Assembly: GCF_040219335.1 (NCBI RefSeq)
Contig: NZ_JAVJSQ010000037.1
Coordinates: 1-64,000, forward strand
Source of the DNA: Gimesia sp.
GTDB taxonomy: Bacteria > Planctomycetota > Planctomycetia > Planctomycetales > Planctomycetaceae
Direction: 5' to 3'
DNA: 64,000 nucleotides
The position numbers were made by a program, and so were the translations under genes. The notes beneath the pieces are model-generated. The model searched no databases. It was not told the origin of the DNA and was given only the letters and a program-made list of their open reading frames with translations. This document shows positions 15,044 to 24,640 of the stretch, one piece after another. Each line of letters begins with the position of its first letter. Positions within the stretch are counted from its first letter, which is position 1.

Positions 15044-15595
15044 TTACTGTTCAGAAATGGGAGGAGTCTCCTGATCCAATAACTCCAGGGCTTTAGAACA
15101 ATTGGGATATAAATTGACCAGATCTTTGATCAGTTCTCGAATGCTTTCCGTTTTGTCGGCTTTCTCCAGAATGTATTCCGGGATGATTTCGAGATAGTCA
15201 AAGGCGGTTGACATTCTCCTGTCACCAGCCATACCTGCATTGTTTTCCATCGAGACAAAAAATACGTGAAGCGCATACATGGCATGCCGGTATTTATCTT
15301 CTCTGATCATGGCATCCCTCTCGATCTGACCCAACTTCAATAAAGGTGGTTCCTCTTCGTCAAATGCGTCCAATGCCCTGGTGCTCATGCAGTCTACCTG
15401 TACGGCATTGATGATGAGCTGCCGAATGGCCTCTGTTTCATCTTGATTACTCGCTAGAAGAAGGGGGAGGTCTTCAAAAGTCTTCAAGAAATCCGCGAGT
15501 TCCCTGTGATTCGTTTGAGTCGCTTCCGATTTCATTTGAACGATTATTGTATGCAGCGCATACATAAGTTGCGGGAGTTTCTTACTGTCGAACAT
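15044..15595 (-). CDS. Hypothetical helical protein with an internal tandem repeat
   Basis: The 183 residues consist of two similar halves, about 10-85 and 105-180. Each starts with (L/A)MYALHxxxVxM, has a central D/E-rich helix, then (T/S)E(A/S)IR(Q/E)LIxxxV, and ends DxExPP. An internal duplication of about 75 residues is therefore clear. It is acidic, has no signal peptide or membrane segment, and I do not recognise the family. The downstream broken small gene lies on the same strand 70 bp away, but no operon is evident. The start codon lacks a strong SD. It resembles nothing in the rest of the window. Confidence 0.65.
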   Translation of the reverse strand: MFDSKKLPQLMYALHTIIVQMKSEATQTNHRELADFLKTFEDLPLLLASNQDETEAIRQLIINAVQVDCMSTRALDAFDEEEPPLLKLGQIERDAMIREDKYRHAMYALHVFFVSMENNAGMAGDRRMSTAFDYLEIIPEYILEKADKTESIRELIKDLVNLYPNCSKALELLDQETPPISEQ

Positions 15596-15943
15596 CGGTC
15601 ACAGCCTCAGACATCAGAATCCTTGAGATGGGGTACGGGTTCTAAAGGAAGTTGCCATCTGCTTACAGCGTGTCGGCATCACCAGGAGAGTGCGCTTTCC
15701 TACAGCTTAACGATTTTCAGCTACGGGGGTGAGTTTCTTTTTTGTAAAATGGGGGGATTGGTTTTCTTGGAAGACGCTGAGTTGATCTACCACGAAAGAC
15801 ACGAAAGAGGATGGCGGATGGAATCCGGTATTGCCGGAGGCGACAGGAGGTCGATGTGTGGTGGCTGGCTGGTGATGCGTTGTGACTGGTTCGGTTCGTT
15901 GTTCATGAAGAGTTGTTGCTGAGATTGGGGGCATGCGTTGTGT

Positions 15944-15991
15944 CCTCCTGCTCGCTGCGCTCGGCTTGAATTGCATTCGGGCTCACCCGAT
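15944..15991. repeat. Dispersed intergenic repeat B, copy 2
   Basis: CCTCCTGCTCGCTGCGCTC followed by TGAATTGCATTCGGGCTCAC. Matches copy 1 at 14661. It stands 65 bases before repeat A copy 2, so both repeat families meet here. Confidence 0.7.
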
Positions 15992-16055
15992 TCTGTTCGT
16001 GGAATATCATAGAACATGTTTCTTCATTCGGATGTTTTATACCAAACTCGTTTCA

Positions 16056-16083
16056 ACCGGGGCTAATGCCCTGCGGCTAATTT
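16056..16083. repeat. Dispersed intergenic repeat A, copy 2
   Basis: ACCGGGGCTAATGCCCTGCG followed by GCTAATTT. It contains a direct repeat GGCTAAT (16061-16067 and 16075-16081). The first copy lies at 12689-12716. Confidence 0.7.
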
Positions 16084-16984
16084 CTTTTCTGCTTTGACGC
16101 TGGTTAGCAATGGGACGATTCTGATTTTTAAGTATGGATATCGGCGGCTGGTGGCTGGCTGCTTATTTTTATTGGGGGTGGTGATGTTGATGTTGGATTT
16201 TGTTGAACGGCGTGTGGGGGTCAAGGGGAATGCTTGCTTTGAGTTTGTTGCGAGTTCCTCTGAGATGGGGGCGAGTGGTCTCTCAAATGCTGTGAGAGTG
16301 CTCCGAAATGATTTGAAATTATACGGGACATGTGGAACCGGTTCATTTTGTTTCAGTGAAAACCGGGGGAAATCGACGGCGATTCAGGTGCTGCTGTGTT
16401 ACTGGTGGGCGGTGTTCCAGTGCTCGGATCATCCGCCTCGCGCGCAAAGCACAATTGCGACAATTTATGATTCGGGAGGCACGGATCAAGGGCAATCTTT
16501 TCAGTGAAAACAGGTGATGGTCAGTCGTGCACAAAGCGCACCAGTGATGATGGACGCGGGACGCGACCTGTCTCATGATGGCGGACGGGGTCCGGGAAAA
16601 TTATCTCAAAAAAATCCGGAGTGGGTTCCCGGCGGGACGGCCGATTTTCTTAAGTTTGTATATATATGACATAAGTATCTTGATTACAGGATGTTAGTAG
16701 AGATGAATGACAGACCAGGGGGCTCAGGAGAGATTAATCGGCCCCAACTCGTTTCTGGGTTTCAGATTAGAACAAGTGCAGAGACTCAATTGACGGTCCC
16801 CTGCAGGGCTCGCTATTGTGGAAGAAAACGCCTGGATGTTGAGACGCGGGCGACCACTGCTCCGCGTCTGGCGTACTCGCTCTACTACAAAGTTTCTGAA
16901 ATATCGGAAACGATTTCCCGCCTCGTATCGTAGTAAAACGGTACCACTCCCCACGAAGCTAATCAAACTGAAAAGGAAGATGGA

Positions 16985-19900
16985 ATGCGACTTTGTCTGG
17001 TAATTGCCGCTCTGATTCTGTGCAATCTGCATTCGACAGTAAGGGCCGACAAACCTTTTGAACTCAAGAAAAACGAACGCATCGTGGCGGTCGGAAACGC
17101 GCTGGCAGAACGGATGAATCTGTTCGGGCAGTTCGAGACCCTGATGCAGACCCGGTACCCCGAGAAGGAAATCATCTTCCGGAACTTCGGCTGGCCTGCA
17201 GATGAAGTGGGAATTCAGCAGCGTCCGAGTAACTACACCACGATCGATGATCCGCTGGAAGTCTTCGGACCGGAAACGTTTTTCTGTTTCTTCGGTTTCA
17301 ACGAATCGTTCGCCGGGGATTCGAAAGAGAGCCTGGACGCCTTCAAGCAGAACTACCGGAACTACATCGCCGAACAGACAAAGCGTTTCACCAAAGATGG
17401 CAAACAGCCGCGGTTTGTGCTGATCAGCCCGATTGCCTTTGAATCGACGGGCGATCCGCTGCAGCCTTCCGGTGAAGAAGAGAACAAGAATCTGGCCGCT
17501 TATACGGCTGCCATCAAAGAACTGGCGGAAGAAGACGGTCACCGTTTCGTCGACCTGTTTACGGAAACGAAAGCCAAATTCGGTGCAAAGCCGGGTAACC
17601 AGTATACGGTTAACGGAGCGCATGCGAATGAGCAGGGTTACCGGGTCATTGGCCAGCTGCTGGACGGCAGCCTGTTCGTGTCAGAGCATCCGCTGGGGAT
17701 GGGGACGTCGAAGTTCAACGAGATCCTCAAATGGGTGAATGACAAATCGTGGTTCCACGCACAGGACTACCGGATGCTGAATGGCTGGTATGTCTATGGG
17801 GGCCGCCGTACCTGGGACATGGAAACCTTCCCGGGCGAATATCAGAAGATTCGTAAGATGGTCGCCGTGCGTGACCGCTATATCTGGGAGATGGCTGCGG
17901 GGGGTGAAGTACCCGATCAGCCGGACGATTCGAAGACGGGTGAAGTATTCATTCCCGAAACGATGTTCGGCAGCCGCGATGAACGCTTCCGCGAAATGCG
18001 CGAGCCGAAAGAGCTGAAGTATCCGACGCCGGAAGAGTCGATCGAGATGATGACCGTTCCCGAAGGGTTCAAGGTCGAGCTGTTCGCGTCGGAGCGGGAG
18101 TATCCCGAACTGGCGAATCCGAACCAGATTGCCTTCGATAACAAGGGCCGTCTGTGGGTTTCCTGCATGGCAAACTATCCACAGTGGATGCCCGGTGCAG
18201 GGAGACCCAGCGACCGTCTGCTGATTTTTGAAGATACCAACGGCGACGGTAAAGCCGATAATTGTACTACGTTCTACGACAAACTGATCTGCCCGACCGG
18301 ATTTGAATTCTGGAACGGCGGCGTACTGGTAGTTGATGAGCCGCGAATTCTGTTCCTGAAAGACACCGATGGCGACGACAAGGCCGATGTGGTCCAGCAG
18401 ATTGTCGACGGGATTGCGACCGACGACACGCACCATACGGTGGGTGCCTGGGAATATTCAAACGGCGGACTGTTACACATGCTGGAAGGTGTTTCGCTGT
18501 CGACGACGCTGGAAACACCATATGGTGCCTTCCGCAATAAAGATACCGCCGGCTGCTATACGCTGGATCCCCGTACGTTGAAATTCCGTCACTTCCGCAC
18601 ACCCGGCTACGGAAACCCGTGGTGTCTGGTGTTCGATCAGTGGGGTAACGGGATGGTTGGTGATGGAACCAACGCCAAGCAGCACTGGACGAGTCCGCTC
18701 TCCGGTCTGGAAGTCAACACGCGGCGTACGCTGGAGCCCAACTTCGATAACCAGGGAATGCGTCCCGCGGTAGGGAACGAATTCCTGATTTCGCGCCATC
18801 TGCCTGAAGACGTGCAGGGCCAGTTCATCTATGCCTGCGTGATCAACATGCACGGCATGCCGCGATTCAATCTTCGTGATCAGAAAGATGGTTCGGGTTT
18901 CGAAGGGGAACGTGTGGAAGACCTGCTGTCTTCGACCGACATGATTTTCCGTCCCGTCGATCCGAAGATCGGTCCGGATGGCGCGGTTTGGTTTGGGGAC
19001 TGGTGTAACGCGTTGATTGGTCACATGCAGTACTCACAGCGTGACCCGAACCGCGATCACAAGCATGGCCGCGTTTATCGTCTGGTCAATACAAAGAAAC
19101 CACTGCTCAAGCCGGTGACACAGGCCGATAAGTCGATTGAAGAACTGCTGGAGCAGTTGAACGCCTACGAACTGCGGACCCGTTATCGTGCCCGTCGCGA
19201 ATTGTGGGACCGTGATCGGGATCAGGTCCTGGCGGCTGTGAACAAGTGGGTTGAAGGTGTGGATGATCCGAAGCAGCTCTGCGAAGCGATGTGGCTGCAG
19301 GAGAGCTTCCGGGCCGTGGATACCAAGCTGGTCGATCGGATTCTGGCGAGCGATGTTTACCAGGCACGTGCTGCCGCGATTCATACGCTGGTCAATGAAA
19401 AGGATCGTCAGCCCCAGTTGAAAGAATACCTGGCGAAAGCAGTTAACGACCCGAACCCGCGGGTACGACTGGAAGCCGTCCGTGGTCTGAGCTTCTTCGG
19501 AACCGTGGATGCGACTCAACTGGCACTGCAGGCTGCCAATCATGAGATGGATTACTGGATCGATTACACGCTGGAGCACACGCTGCATGCGTTGAAGCCG
19601 GCCTGGGAAGTGGCAGAATCGAAGCCCGATTTCCTGGAAGGTTCATCCACGGCCGCGAAGAAATATCTCGACCGTTATAAGAAGATGACCGGACCGGGCG
19701 GAGCGGCTGTGAAACCGCTGGAGATTGCCGGTTCCGAGGAAGCTTCGGAAAGCAAACGTAAAGCAGCGATTCGTGATCTGGCCAAGATGAGTGGCGGTAA
19801 TTACGAGCGGGGCGAAGGCGTGTTCAAGCAGGTCTGCTCTGCCTGTCATATGGTGGGTGACCTCGGCAAGAAGTTCGGTCCGGACCTGAGCGACATTGGT

Positions 19901-20692
19901 CAGCGGGTGAGCAAGATCGAAATGATGACTTCGATCCTGATGCCCAATGATAAAATTTCCAAAGGTTTCGAGACAGTCGCGATTGTGACGATCGAAGGTG
20001 AAGTGCATACCGGCTTCATCCTGGCCGAAGACGAGAAAATGATTTCACTCGGTCTGGCGAAGGGGAAGAAGATCGACATTCTCAAAGACGACATCGAACT
20101 GCGTAAGCCGATGAAGTCGAGTTCAATGCCCGAGGGATTGATCAAGACGATTGCCCCGATCGAGTTTCTGGACCTGGTGGCCTATCTTTCCCGGCAGCGG
20201 CAGATCGCCGCGGTAGAGGATCAGGAGGGCTGGATCAGTGCGAAGCAGAAAACGGTCAAGCTGCGGAAGAAGAATGGCTTCAAAGAGATCTCCCGCGATG
20301 CTGCTCTCAAGTTTGGCGGTAAGTTCGGGAACAAGACCTGGAACAAGGACGCGTATCTGTTTCTGACCGATGTTCCTGCGGAGCGGTTTGATTTCGCGTT
20401 CCATTCCGATCTGGATTCCGAGTCGCCTTACGTCACGATTCGGCTGAAGGACGATTCTGAAATCCGTTCGATCTGGTTGAAGAACCGGAAGGGACTGCAG
20501 GAGCGGGCCGCAGGTCTGACGGTCTGGATCTCTTCTGACGGGACGAATTTCGAGAAGGTCTGGACGGCTGAAAAAGTGCAGCCCGAGTGGACCATCGATC
20601 TGCCCGAAGGGACACGTGCGAAATTCGTCCGCGTGGGCCTGGAAGGGGAAGGGACGCTCCACCTGCATCAGGGCGCGATTTTCGGTCGATAA
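16985..20692 (+). CDS. SGNH hydrolase fused to PVC-type haem-binding CxxCH protein
   Basis: The product is 1235 residues. A signal peptide (1-21, ending VRA) is followed by an SGNH/GDSL-like domain (about 30-235) with the block GDPLQPSGEEENKN and a late NGAHANEQGYRVI. The second block (about 340-700) is the large beta-propeller dehydrogenase-like domain typical of PVC haem proteins (NQIAFDNKGRLWVSCMANYP, ISRHLPEDV, WFGDWCNALIGHMQYS). HEAT-like repeats follow (about 700-900), then the cytochrome c motif CSACH at 951-955, with M-containing ligand region MPNDKISKGFE. The C-terminal 130 residues resemble an F5/8-type discoidin domain. Secreted, probably periplasmic, likely in polysaccharide or sugar oxidation; the substrate is not shown. 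Confidence 0.88.
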   Translation: MRLCLVIAALILCNLHSTVRADKPFELKKNERIVAVGNALAERMNLFGQFETLMQTRYPEKEIIFRNFGWPADEVGIQQRPSNYTTIDDPLEVFGPETFFCFFGFNESFAGDSKESLDAFKQNYRNYIAEQTKRFTKDGKQPRFVLISPIAFESTGDPLQPSGEEENKNLAAYTAAIKELAEEDGHRFVDLFTETKAKFGAKPGNQYTVNGAHANEQGYRVIGQLLDGSLFVSEHPLGMGTSKFNEILKWVNDKSWFHAQDYRMLNGWYVYGGRRTWDMETFPGEYQKIRKMVAVRDRYIWEMAAGGEVPDQPDDSKTGEVFIPETMFGSRDERFREMREPKELKYPTPEESIEMMTVPEGFKVELFASEREYPELANPNQIAFDNKGRLWVSCMANYPQWMPGAGRPSDRLLIFEDTNGDGKADNCTTFYDKLICPTGFEFWNGGVLVVDEPRILFLKDTDGDDKADVVQQIVDGIATDDTHHTVGAWEYSNGGLLHMLEGVSLSTTLETPYGAFRNKDTAGCYTLDPRTLKFRHFRTPGYGNPWCLVFDQWGNGMVGDGTNAKQHWTSPLSGLEVNTRRTLEPNFDNQGMRPAVGNEFLISRHLPEDVQGQFIYACVINMHGMPRFNLRDQKDGSGFEGERVEDLLSSTDMIFRPVDPKIGPDGAVWFGDWCNALIGHMQYSQRDPNRDHKHGRVYRLVNTKKPLLKPVTQADKSIEELLEQLNAYELRTRYRARRELWDRDRDQVLAAVNKWVEGVDDPKQLCEAMWLQESFRAVDTKLVDRILASDVYQARAAAIHTLVNEKDRQPQLKEYLAKAVNDPNPRVRLEAVRGLSFFGTVDATQLALQAANHEMDYWIDYTLEHTLHALKPAWEVAESKPDFLEGSSTAAKKYLDRYKKMTGPGGAAVKPLEIAGSEEASESKRKAAIRDLAKMSGGNYERGEGVFKQVCSACHMVGDLGKKFGPDLSDIGQRVSKIEMMTSILMPNDKISKGFETVAIVTIEGEVHTGFILAEDEKMISLGLAKGKKIDILKDDIELRKPMKSSSMPEGLIKTIAPIEFLDLVAYLSRQRQIAAVEDQEGWISAKQKTVKLRKKNGFKEISRDAALKFGGKFGNKTWNKDAYLFLTDVPAERFDFAFHSDLDSESPYVTIRLKDDSEIRSIWLKNRKGLQERAAGLTVWISSDGTNFEKVWTAEKVQPEWTIDLPEGTRAKFVRVGLEGEGTLHLHQGAIFGR

Positions 20693-20753
20693 GGCTGAAA
20701 AGGCGATATCAAACACGCTTTTTCGGAGCGATGGTAAAGGAGTGATTTTCTAA

Positions 20754-21668
20754 GTGGTTGCAGTCAATATCTTAAGACTGAGATTCAAACAACTGGGGGA
20801 TTACTCCTTTTCTCTCGCATTCTGTCTCTTGCTGGTAGCGGGGTGTGCCGAAAACTCCTCTTCCTCATCGAAACCTGAGGAAGTAGTGGATGAAAAAAGT
20901 GGCACTCCCGCGAAAATCAGAGATTTCTGTCCAAGGGATAAGTCATACGATTTTCTTGAATATCGTATCGCAGGCGTACCTGACGAAGAAGTAGTCTGGT
21001 CAGGCGAAGAGATGGTGGAAGCAGTTCGCGGACTTTATTCACTGAATCTGACGAACACTGAGAGGTTGCCGCGATATGAGAGCGAGATGTCTGGAGAGGT
21101 GTTTTCCCGACTGACGGCGAGCGAAAATCTCAAAATGTACCAAGACCAAAGTTTGTCTCTCGATCAACGTTTGTCTGATGCATTGAAGCATTTGAAATCT
21201 GTGAATGAGATCATGGAACTTTATGTGATTGCGTTTGAAGAGCAGGCCGTCGGTGACAATGAAATGATCGAATTGTTTGGGGCACAATTGCGGGTGATGA
21301 CTACAACCCTCGATCTATTAATCGAGTTCCTTGCCACCATCGACAAGGATGATCCTACCTATGATGTTCGAGTGCAAGGTATGGTACGAGCCAAGGAAGG
21401 TGCTTACGGAATGGTGGAAACACTTCTGGAATTATTAGAGGATTCTCAGGACTATCGGCCTGATGTCCGCAAGCGCCTGTTAGGGTATATGCAGGACAGT
21501 CTACCACTTCTGATACCGTTACTGACACAGGAGCAACAGGCTCACTTGCAGGAGCTCATGCACGCTTGTCAGAAGGATCCCCAATTACAAGAATTGCAGC
21601 CTGAACTGGGGGATTTGCTGAAGGCTCTTGAGGAGCCGAACGAGGTGATTCCGTCTGAGAAACGTTGA
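20754..21668 (+). CDS. Hypothetical lipoprotein
   Basis: The product is 304 residues and of a family I do not recognise. The N-terminus is a lipoprotein signal with lipobox LVAGC (Cys31), then a serine-rich linker. The rest is helical and acidic (residues 110-290), with no known catalytic motif. The GTG at 20754 has AAAGGAG eleven bases upstream, and no nearer ATG fits the signal peptide. It lies 61 bp after the haem protein on the same strand and could be co-transcribed with it. Membrane-anchored on the periplasmic side is the likely location. The coiled-coil-like leucine pattern near 140-260 suggests a bundle. Confidence 0.65.
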   Translation: MVAVNILRLRFKQLGDYSFSLAFCLLLVAGCAENSSSSSKPEEVVDEKSGTPAKIRDFCPRDKSYDFLEYRIAGVPDEEVVWSGEEMVEAVRGLYSLNLTNTERLPRYESEMSGEVFSRLTASENLKMYQDQSLSLDQRLSDALKHLKSVNEIMELYVIAFEEQAVGDNEMIELFGAQLRVMTTTLDLLIEFLATIDKDDPTYDVRVQGMVRAKEGAYGMVETLLELLEDSQDYRPDVRKRLLGYMQDSLPLLIPLLTQEQQAHLQELMHACQKDPQLQELQPELGDLLKALEEPNEVIPSEKR

Positions 21669-22047
21669 TGGTTCAGCTCAAAATGCCTGTCTGGGGGGTA
21701 AATCTCTGCAGCATGACCTTTGAGAATGTCGGGGAATGTGAACAAAATGCATCTCAACTTTAAATTTCCCCCACGCTTGCGCTGAATTTTACCTTTTCTT
21801 TTTCGGGTGACTGCCGTTAGTATGTGTGGTATATACTTGTATTGCATGGAGGCGAAAAACAGACACATCTGATGGTAAAGCAGGGAAAAAACGGATCTCA
21901 CTGTTAAAAAGTGGAGAATGTTGTTCCTTCCGCATTACTTTTTGACTAAATTCAAGTCCCTATCGTATCTCATTTTAGCATTATTTCAGGCCAGATATTC
22001 GGGTCTTTCCTGTCGCAGGATCAGTCCCGGTTTTGAGGTGCAACAGC
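21669..22047. other. 379-bp intergenic region
   Basis: I see no gene here. It is AT-rich in the second half and must hold the promoter of the GspE-like gene. TATGTGTGGTATATAC (21819-21834) contains -10-like boxes, without a good -35. Confidence 0.5.
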
Positions 22048-23862
22048 GTGAAATCTTTCTGGGCATATTTATTGATTCTGTTGAGCGTGTTATGCGTCTC
22101 GGCAGAGTTGCAGGCTCAACCCGTTGTCGAGGGCGATAACGGGAACGATTCTGCAGCGCGGACACCTGCGAATACAGGGCAGGTAGGAAAGTATCCCCCG
22201 ATCCCGATCCGGTTCTTCAGGGGCAACGGGCCTGCGACCTCCTCTCAGGGTTTCTATTTTAACTTCTGGAAGATGCTGTTCGTCTGCCTGCTGTTTCTGT
22301 TGTGGGCGAAAACATCTTACTGGGTGGACGATGACAGCAGGGCGTTGAAGTGTAACACGGAATTCTGGAGTTCGCTGATTCTGGTAGCCGGTGCGCTCGG
22401 ATTTCTCCTGGTGTTCTGCATGCCGAATTTCATTGTCGGTTTTCTGGTTCTGGCAGCCGCCTATGCGGCGCCGCTGGGGTTCTATATCAATGAGCGGAAT
22501 GCCAAAGTGCCTGCTTCCAGCAAAGTGATGACGCCCGATCATATTCGCAAGCTGACTTTACGTTACCTGGCACGGATGGGAATCCGCGTGGGGGGCAAGA
22601 AGACCCAGGAAGCCGCGATGGGCCCCGATATCCGTTTCATCGGGAAATCAGCGACGGGGCGGGGTGACGATCCCAGCAGTTCGCGTCGGGTGGAGAATTC
22701 GCGTGGGTTCCTGGCAGCGAAAGAGCTGATTCACGATGCGATCATGCGTCGCGCCACCGACGTGCACCTGGAGCCGAAAGAGGATGAATACGGCGTCCGT
22801 CTGCGTATCGACGGGGTGATGTATCCCACCGAAGGCTTTGACCGTTCGATCGGCGAAGCGGTACTGAATATTTTCAAAGTGCTTGGTGCCATGGACATCA
22901 CGGAGAAACGTCGTCCCCAGGATGGTAGTTTCCGTGCGATCATGCCAGACCGGGAGATCGATTTTCGTCTTGCCAGCCAGGGGACCCGTTACGGCGAAAA
23001 GATGAGTCTGCGTATTTTGGACCAGACGAACTCAATCGCTTCACTTTCGGAACTGGGGCTGCGGAAACAGATCGTCGACAAGATGAGCTCAATTGTCAAG
23101 CAGCCGCACGGCCTGTTCCTCTGCTGTGGTCCTACCGGTGCCGGTAAATCGACGACCCTGTATGCCGCTTTGCACGAAATTGACCCTTACCAGCGAAATA
23201 TCATTACGATTGAAGATCCGGTGGAGTACCGGATTGAGAATGTTTCGCAGATTGAAATCAACCAGAAAGCCGGCCAGACCTTTGCCGAGTCGCTACGGAG
23301 TATTCTGCGTCAGGACCCGGACGTGGTCATGATCGGCGAAATTCGAGATGCCGAAACCGCGCGGATTGCCTGTCAGGCTGCGAATACCGGTCACATGGTG
23401 TTCTCCACGGTTCACGCCAACGATACCTTTACTGCTTTGTACCGTCTGATCGACTTGGAAGTCGAGCCGTTCATGCTGGCCAGTTCGCTGTCGGCACTGC
23501 TGGCTCAGCGTCTGGCGCGACGTCTGTGTCCGGACTGTAAAGAGGCATATCAGCCCAATCCGGAGTTCCTGAAAAAGGCGAATCTGCCACCGGACAAGGT
23601 GAAAAGTTTTTATCGTCAGCCGAAGAATCCGGAGATTGTCTGTCCAACCTGCGGTGGTCTGGGCTACTTCGGACGTATCAGCGTGGTGGAGCTGCTGGAA
23701 TTCAATGAGCGGATGCGGGATATGATTCGCGACGACGTCGGCATGTCCCAGTTGAAAGCACAGGCCCGTAAGAACGGGATGCTGTATATGAAAGAAGAAG
23801 GCCTGCGGCTGGTGGTCAAAGGCATTACCTCGATTGATGAATTACTGCGTGTCGTGAAGTGA
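22048..23862 (+). CDS. GspE/PilB-family secretion ATPase with N-terminal membrane segments
   Basis: The product is 604 residues. The ATPase core is complete: Walker A GPTGAGKST at about 361-369, the Asp box TIEDPVEYRIE, Walker B DPDVVMIGEIRD, the His box STVHANDTFTAL, and a tetracysteine (CPDC ... CPTC) late in the protein. Before it comes the N2-like domain with ATDVHLEPKEDEYGVRLRIDG. Unusual are the first 140 residues: a signal-like helix, then two or three more hydrophobic helices (about 75-95, 105-125, 125-145), which soluble GspE and PilB lack. GTG 22048 follows GAGGTG. It likely powers a type II secretion or type IV pilus-like assembly. A CvpA-like gene follows 75 bp downstream. Confidence 0.9.
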   Translation: MKSFWAYLLILLSVLCVSAELQAQPVVEGDNGNDSAARTPANTGQVGKYPPIPIRFFRGNGPATSSQGFYFNFWKMLFVCLLFLLWAKTSYWVDDDSRALKCNTEFWSSLILVAGALGFLLVFCMPNFIVGFLVLAAAYAAPLGFYINERNAKVPASSKVMTPDHIRKLTLRYLARMGIRVGGKKTQEAAMGPDIRFIGKSATGRGDDPSSSRRVENSRGFLAAKELIHDAIMRRATDVHLEPKEDEYGVRLRIDGVMYPTEGFDRSIGEAVLNIFKVLGAMDITEKRRPQDGSFRAIMPDREIDFRLASQGTRYGEKMSLRILDQTNSIASLSELGLRKQIVDKMSSIVKQPHGLFLCCGPTGAGKSTTLYAALHEIDPYQRNIITIEDPVEYRIENVSQIEINQKAGQTFAESLRSILRQDPDVVMIGEIRDAETARIACQAANTGHMVFSTVHANDTFTALYRLIDLEVEPFMLASSLSALLAQRLARRLCPDCKEAYQPNPEFLKKANLPPDKVKSFYRQPKNPEIVCPTCGGLGYFGRISVVELLEFNERMRDMIRDDVGMSQLKAQARKNGMLYMKEEGLRLVVKGITSIDELLRVVK

Positions 23863-23937
23863 TCTTCGACGAGCAGAGGTTGATCCCGGGTTGAGTACCC
23901 GTTGAAACGCGATTCAGTTCAGTTTGGATTTAAAACC

Positions 23938-24597
23938 ATGATTGATATTCTATTGCTGGCGATTCTGGGAATCGTAACCTGGTGTGTTGCCAGCGAAGGC
24001 GCCTGGGGAGCGGGGTTCATTTTTGTCTCCGTGCTGTTGTCCGGGCTGCTGGCAATGAATTTCTTTGAACCGCTGGCCACGTTCATGTCCGGCAATGTGA
24101 TTGGCTCTGGTGCCTGGCAGCAGCGGTGGGACAGTATTGCGCTGATCGGGTTGTTTGTCGGATTCATATTCCTGTTCCGCGAGGTAACCGTGCGGATTGC
24201 GCCCGCGTATATGCAGGTCCATCCCCTGGTGCACGAGATTGGTCGCTGGGGTTTCGCAGCACTCACCGGTTACATCACGATGGCATTTCTGTTGACGGCT
24301 TTGCATACCACGGCGTTGCCGCGAGAATTTATCGGTTTTACTCCAGAACGTCAGAACCTGTTTGGAGTGGTTGCCCCCGACCGCCAGTGGCTGGGTTTCA
24401 CGCAGTACGTATCTGAGAAGTCGATGCGGAACGGTGCTTTGGGGCACATCTTCGATGGTCCCGAGTACTCGCTGCCGAATCATCAGAATCGGGTCTGGCC
24501 TTCATTTCCGATTCGCTACGCTTCACGCCGGGCCAGTGGGACGGGGGCTGTTGCTCCACCGCCGGTCTCCAAAGATAAAGCAGATCGCTCCTTCTAG
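23938..24597 (+). CDS. CvpA-like integral membrane protein
   Basis: The product is 219 residues with four hydrophobic helices in the first 130 (MIDILLLAILGIVTWCVASE, GFIFVSVLLSGLLAMNFFEP, IALIGLFVGFIFLFREV, GFAALTGYITMAFLLTAL). The order and spacing resemble CvpA (colicin V production) membrane proteins, which are widespread in planctomycetes near secretion genes. The C-terminal 80 residues are soluble and low in complexity at the end. ATG 23938 starts the first helix; TTG 23902 is in frame but less likely. It is probably co-transcribed with the ATPase gene. The assignment is by topology rather than a diagnostic motif. Confidence 0.5.
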   Translation: MIDILLLAILGIVTWCVASEGAWGAGFIFVSVLLSGLLAMNFFEPLATFMSGNVIGSGAWQQRWDSIALIGLFVGFIFLFREVTVRIAPAYMQVHPLVHEIGRWGFAALTGYITMAFLLTALHTTALPREFIGFTPERQNLFGVVAPDRQWLGFTQYVSEKSMRNGALGHIFDGPEYSLPNHQNRVWPSFPIRYASRRASGTGAVAPPPVSKDKADRSF

Positions 24598-24640
24598 CCG
24601 GAGGCTTCAGGGCTGAGCGTGATCTGAACGGTGCGGGGAC

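Larger units (their letters stand above)
15596..16984. other. 1.4-kb stretch without a supportable gene
   Basis: No ORF here has a ribosome-binding site and a protein-like sequence. It holds a dispersed repeat B copy (15944), a repeat A copy (16056), the short tandem CACGAAAGACACGAAAG (15790-15806), and a 13-base direct repeat TTTCAGTGAAAAC (16351-16363 and 16499-16511). An AT-rich stretch near 16650 precedes the next gene. It looks like decayed intergenic sequence. Confidence 0.6.

Noticed and set aside
15790-15806. CACGAAAGACACGAAAG as an array or regulatory repeat
   Set aside because: Only one pair of units is present and nothing nearby fits. It is a common short repeat pattern and is kept only as a note in the intergenic entry.
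16094-16507. Open frame of 137 codons in the gene-free stretch
   Set aside because: No ribosome-binding site, codon use unlike the neighbours, and it begins inside repeat A. The minus-strand frame at 16343-16576 is no better.
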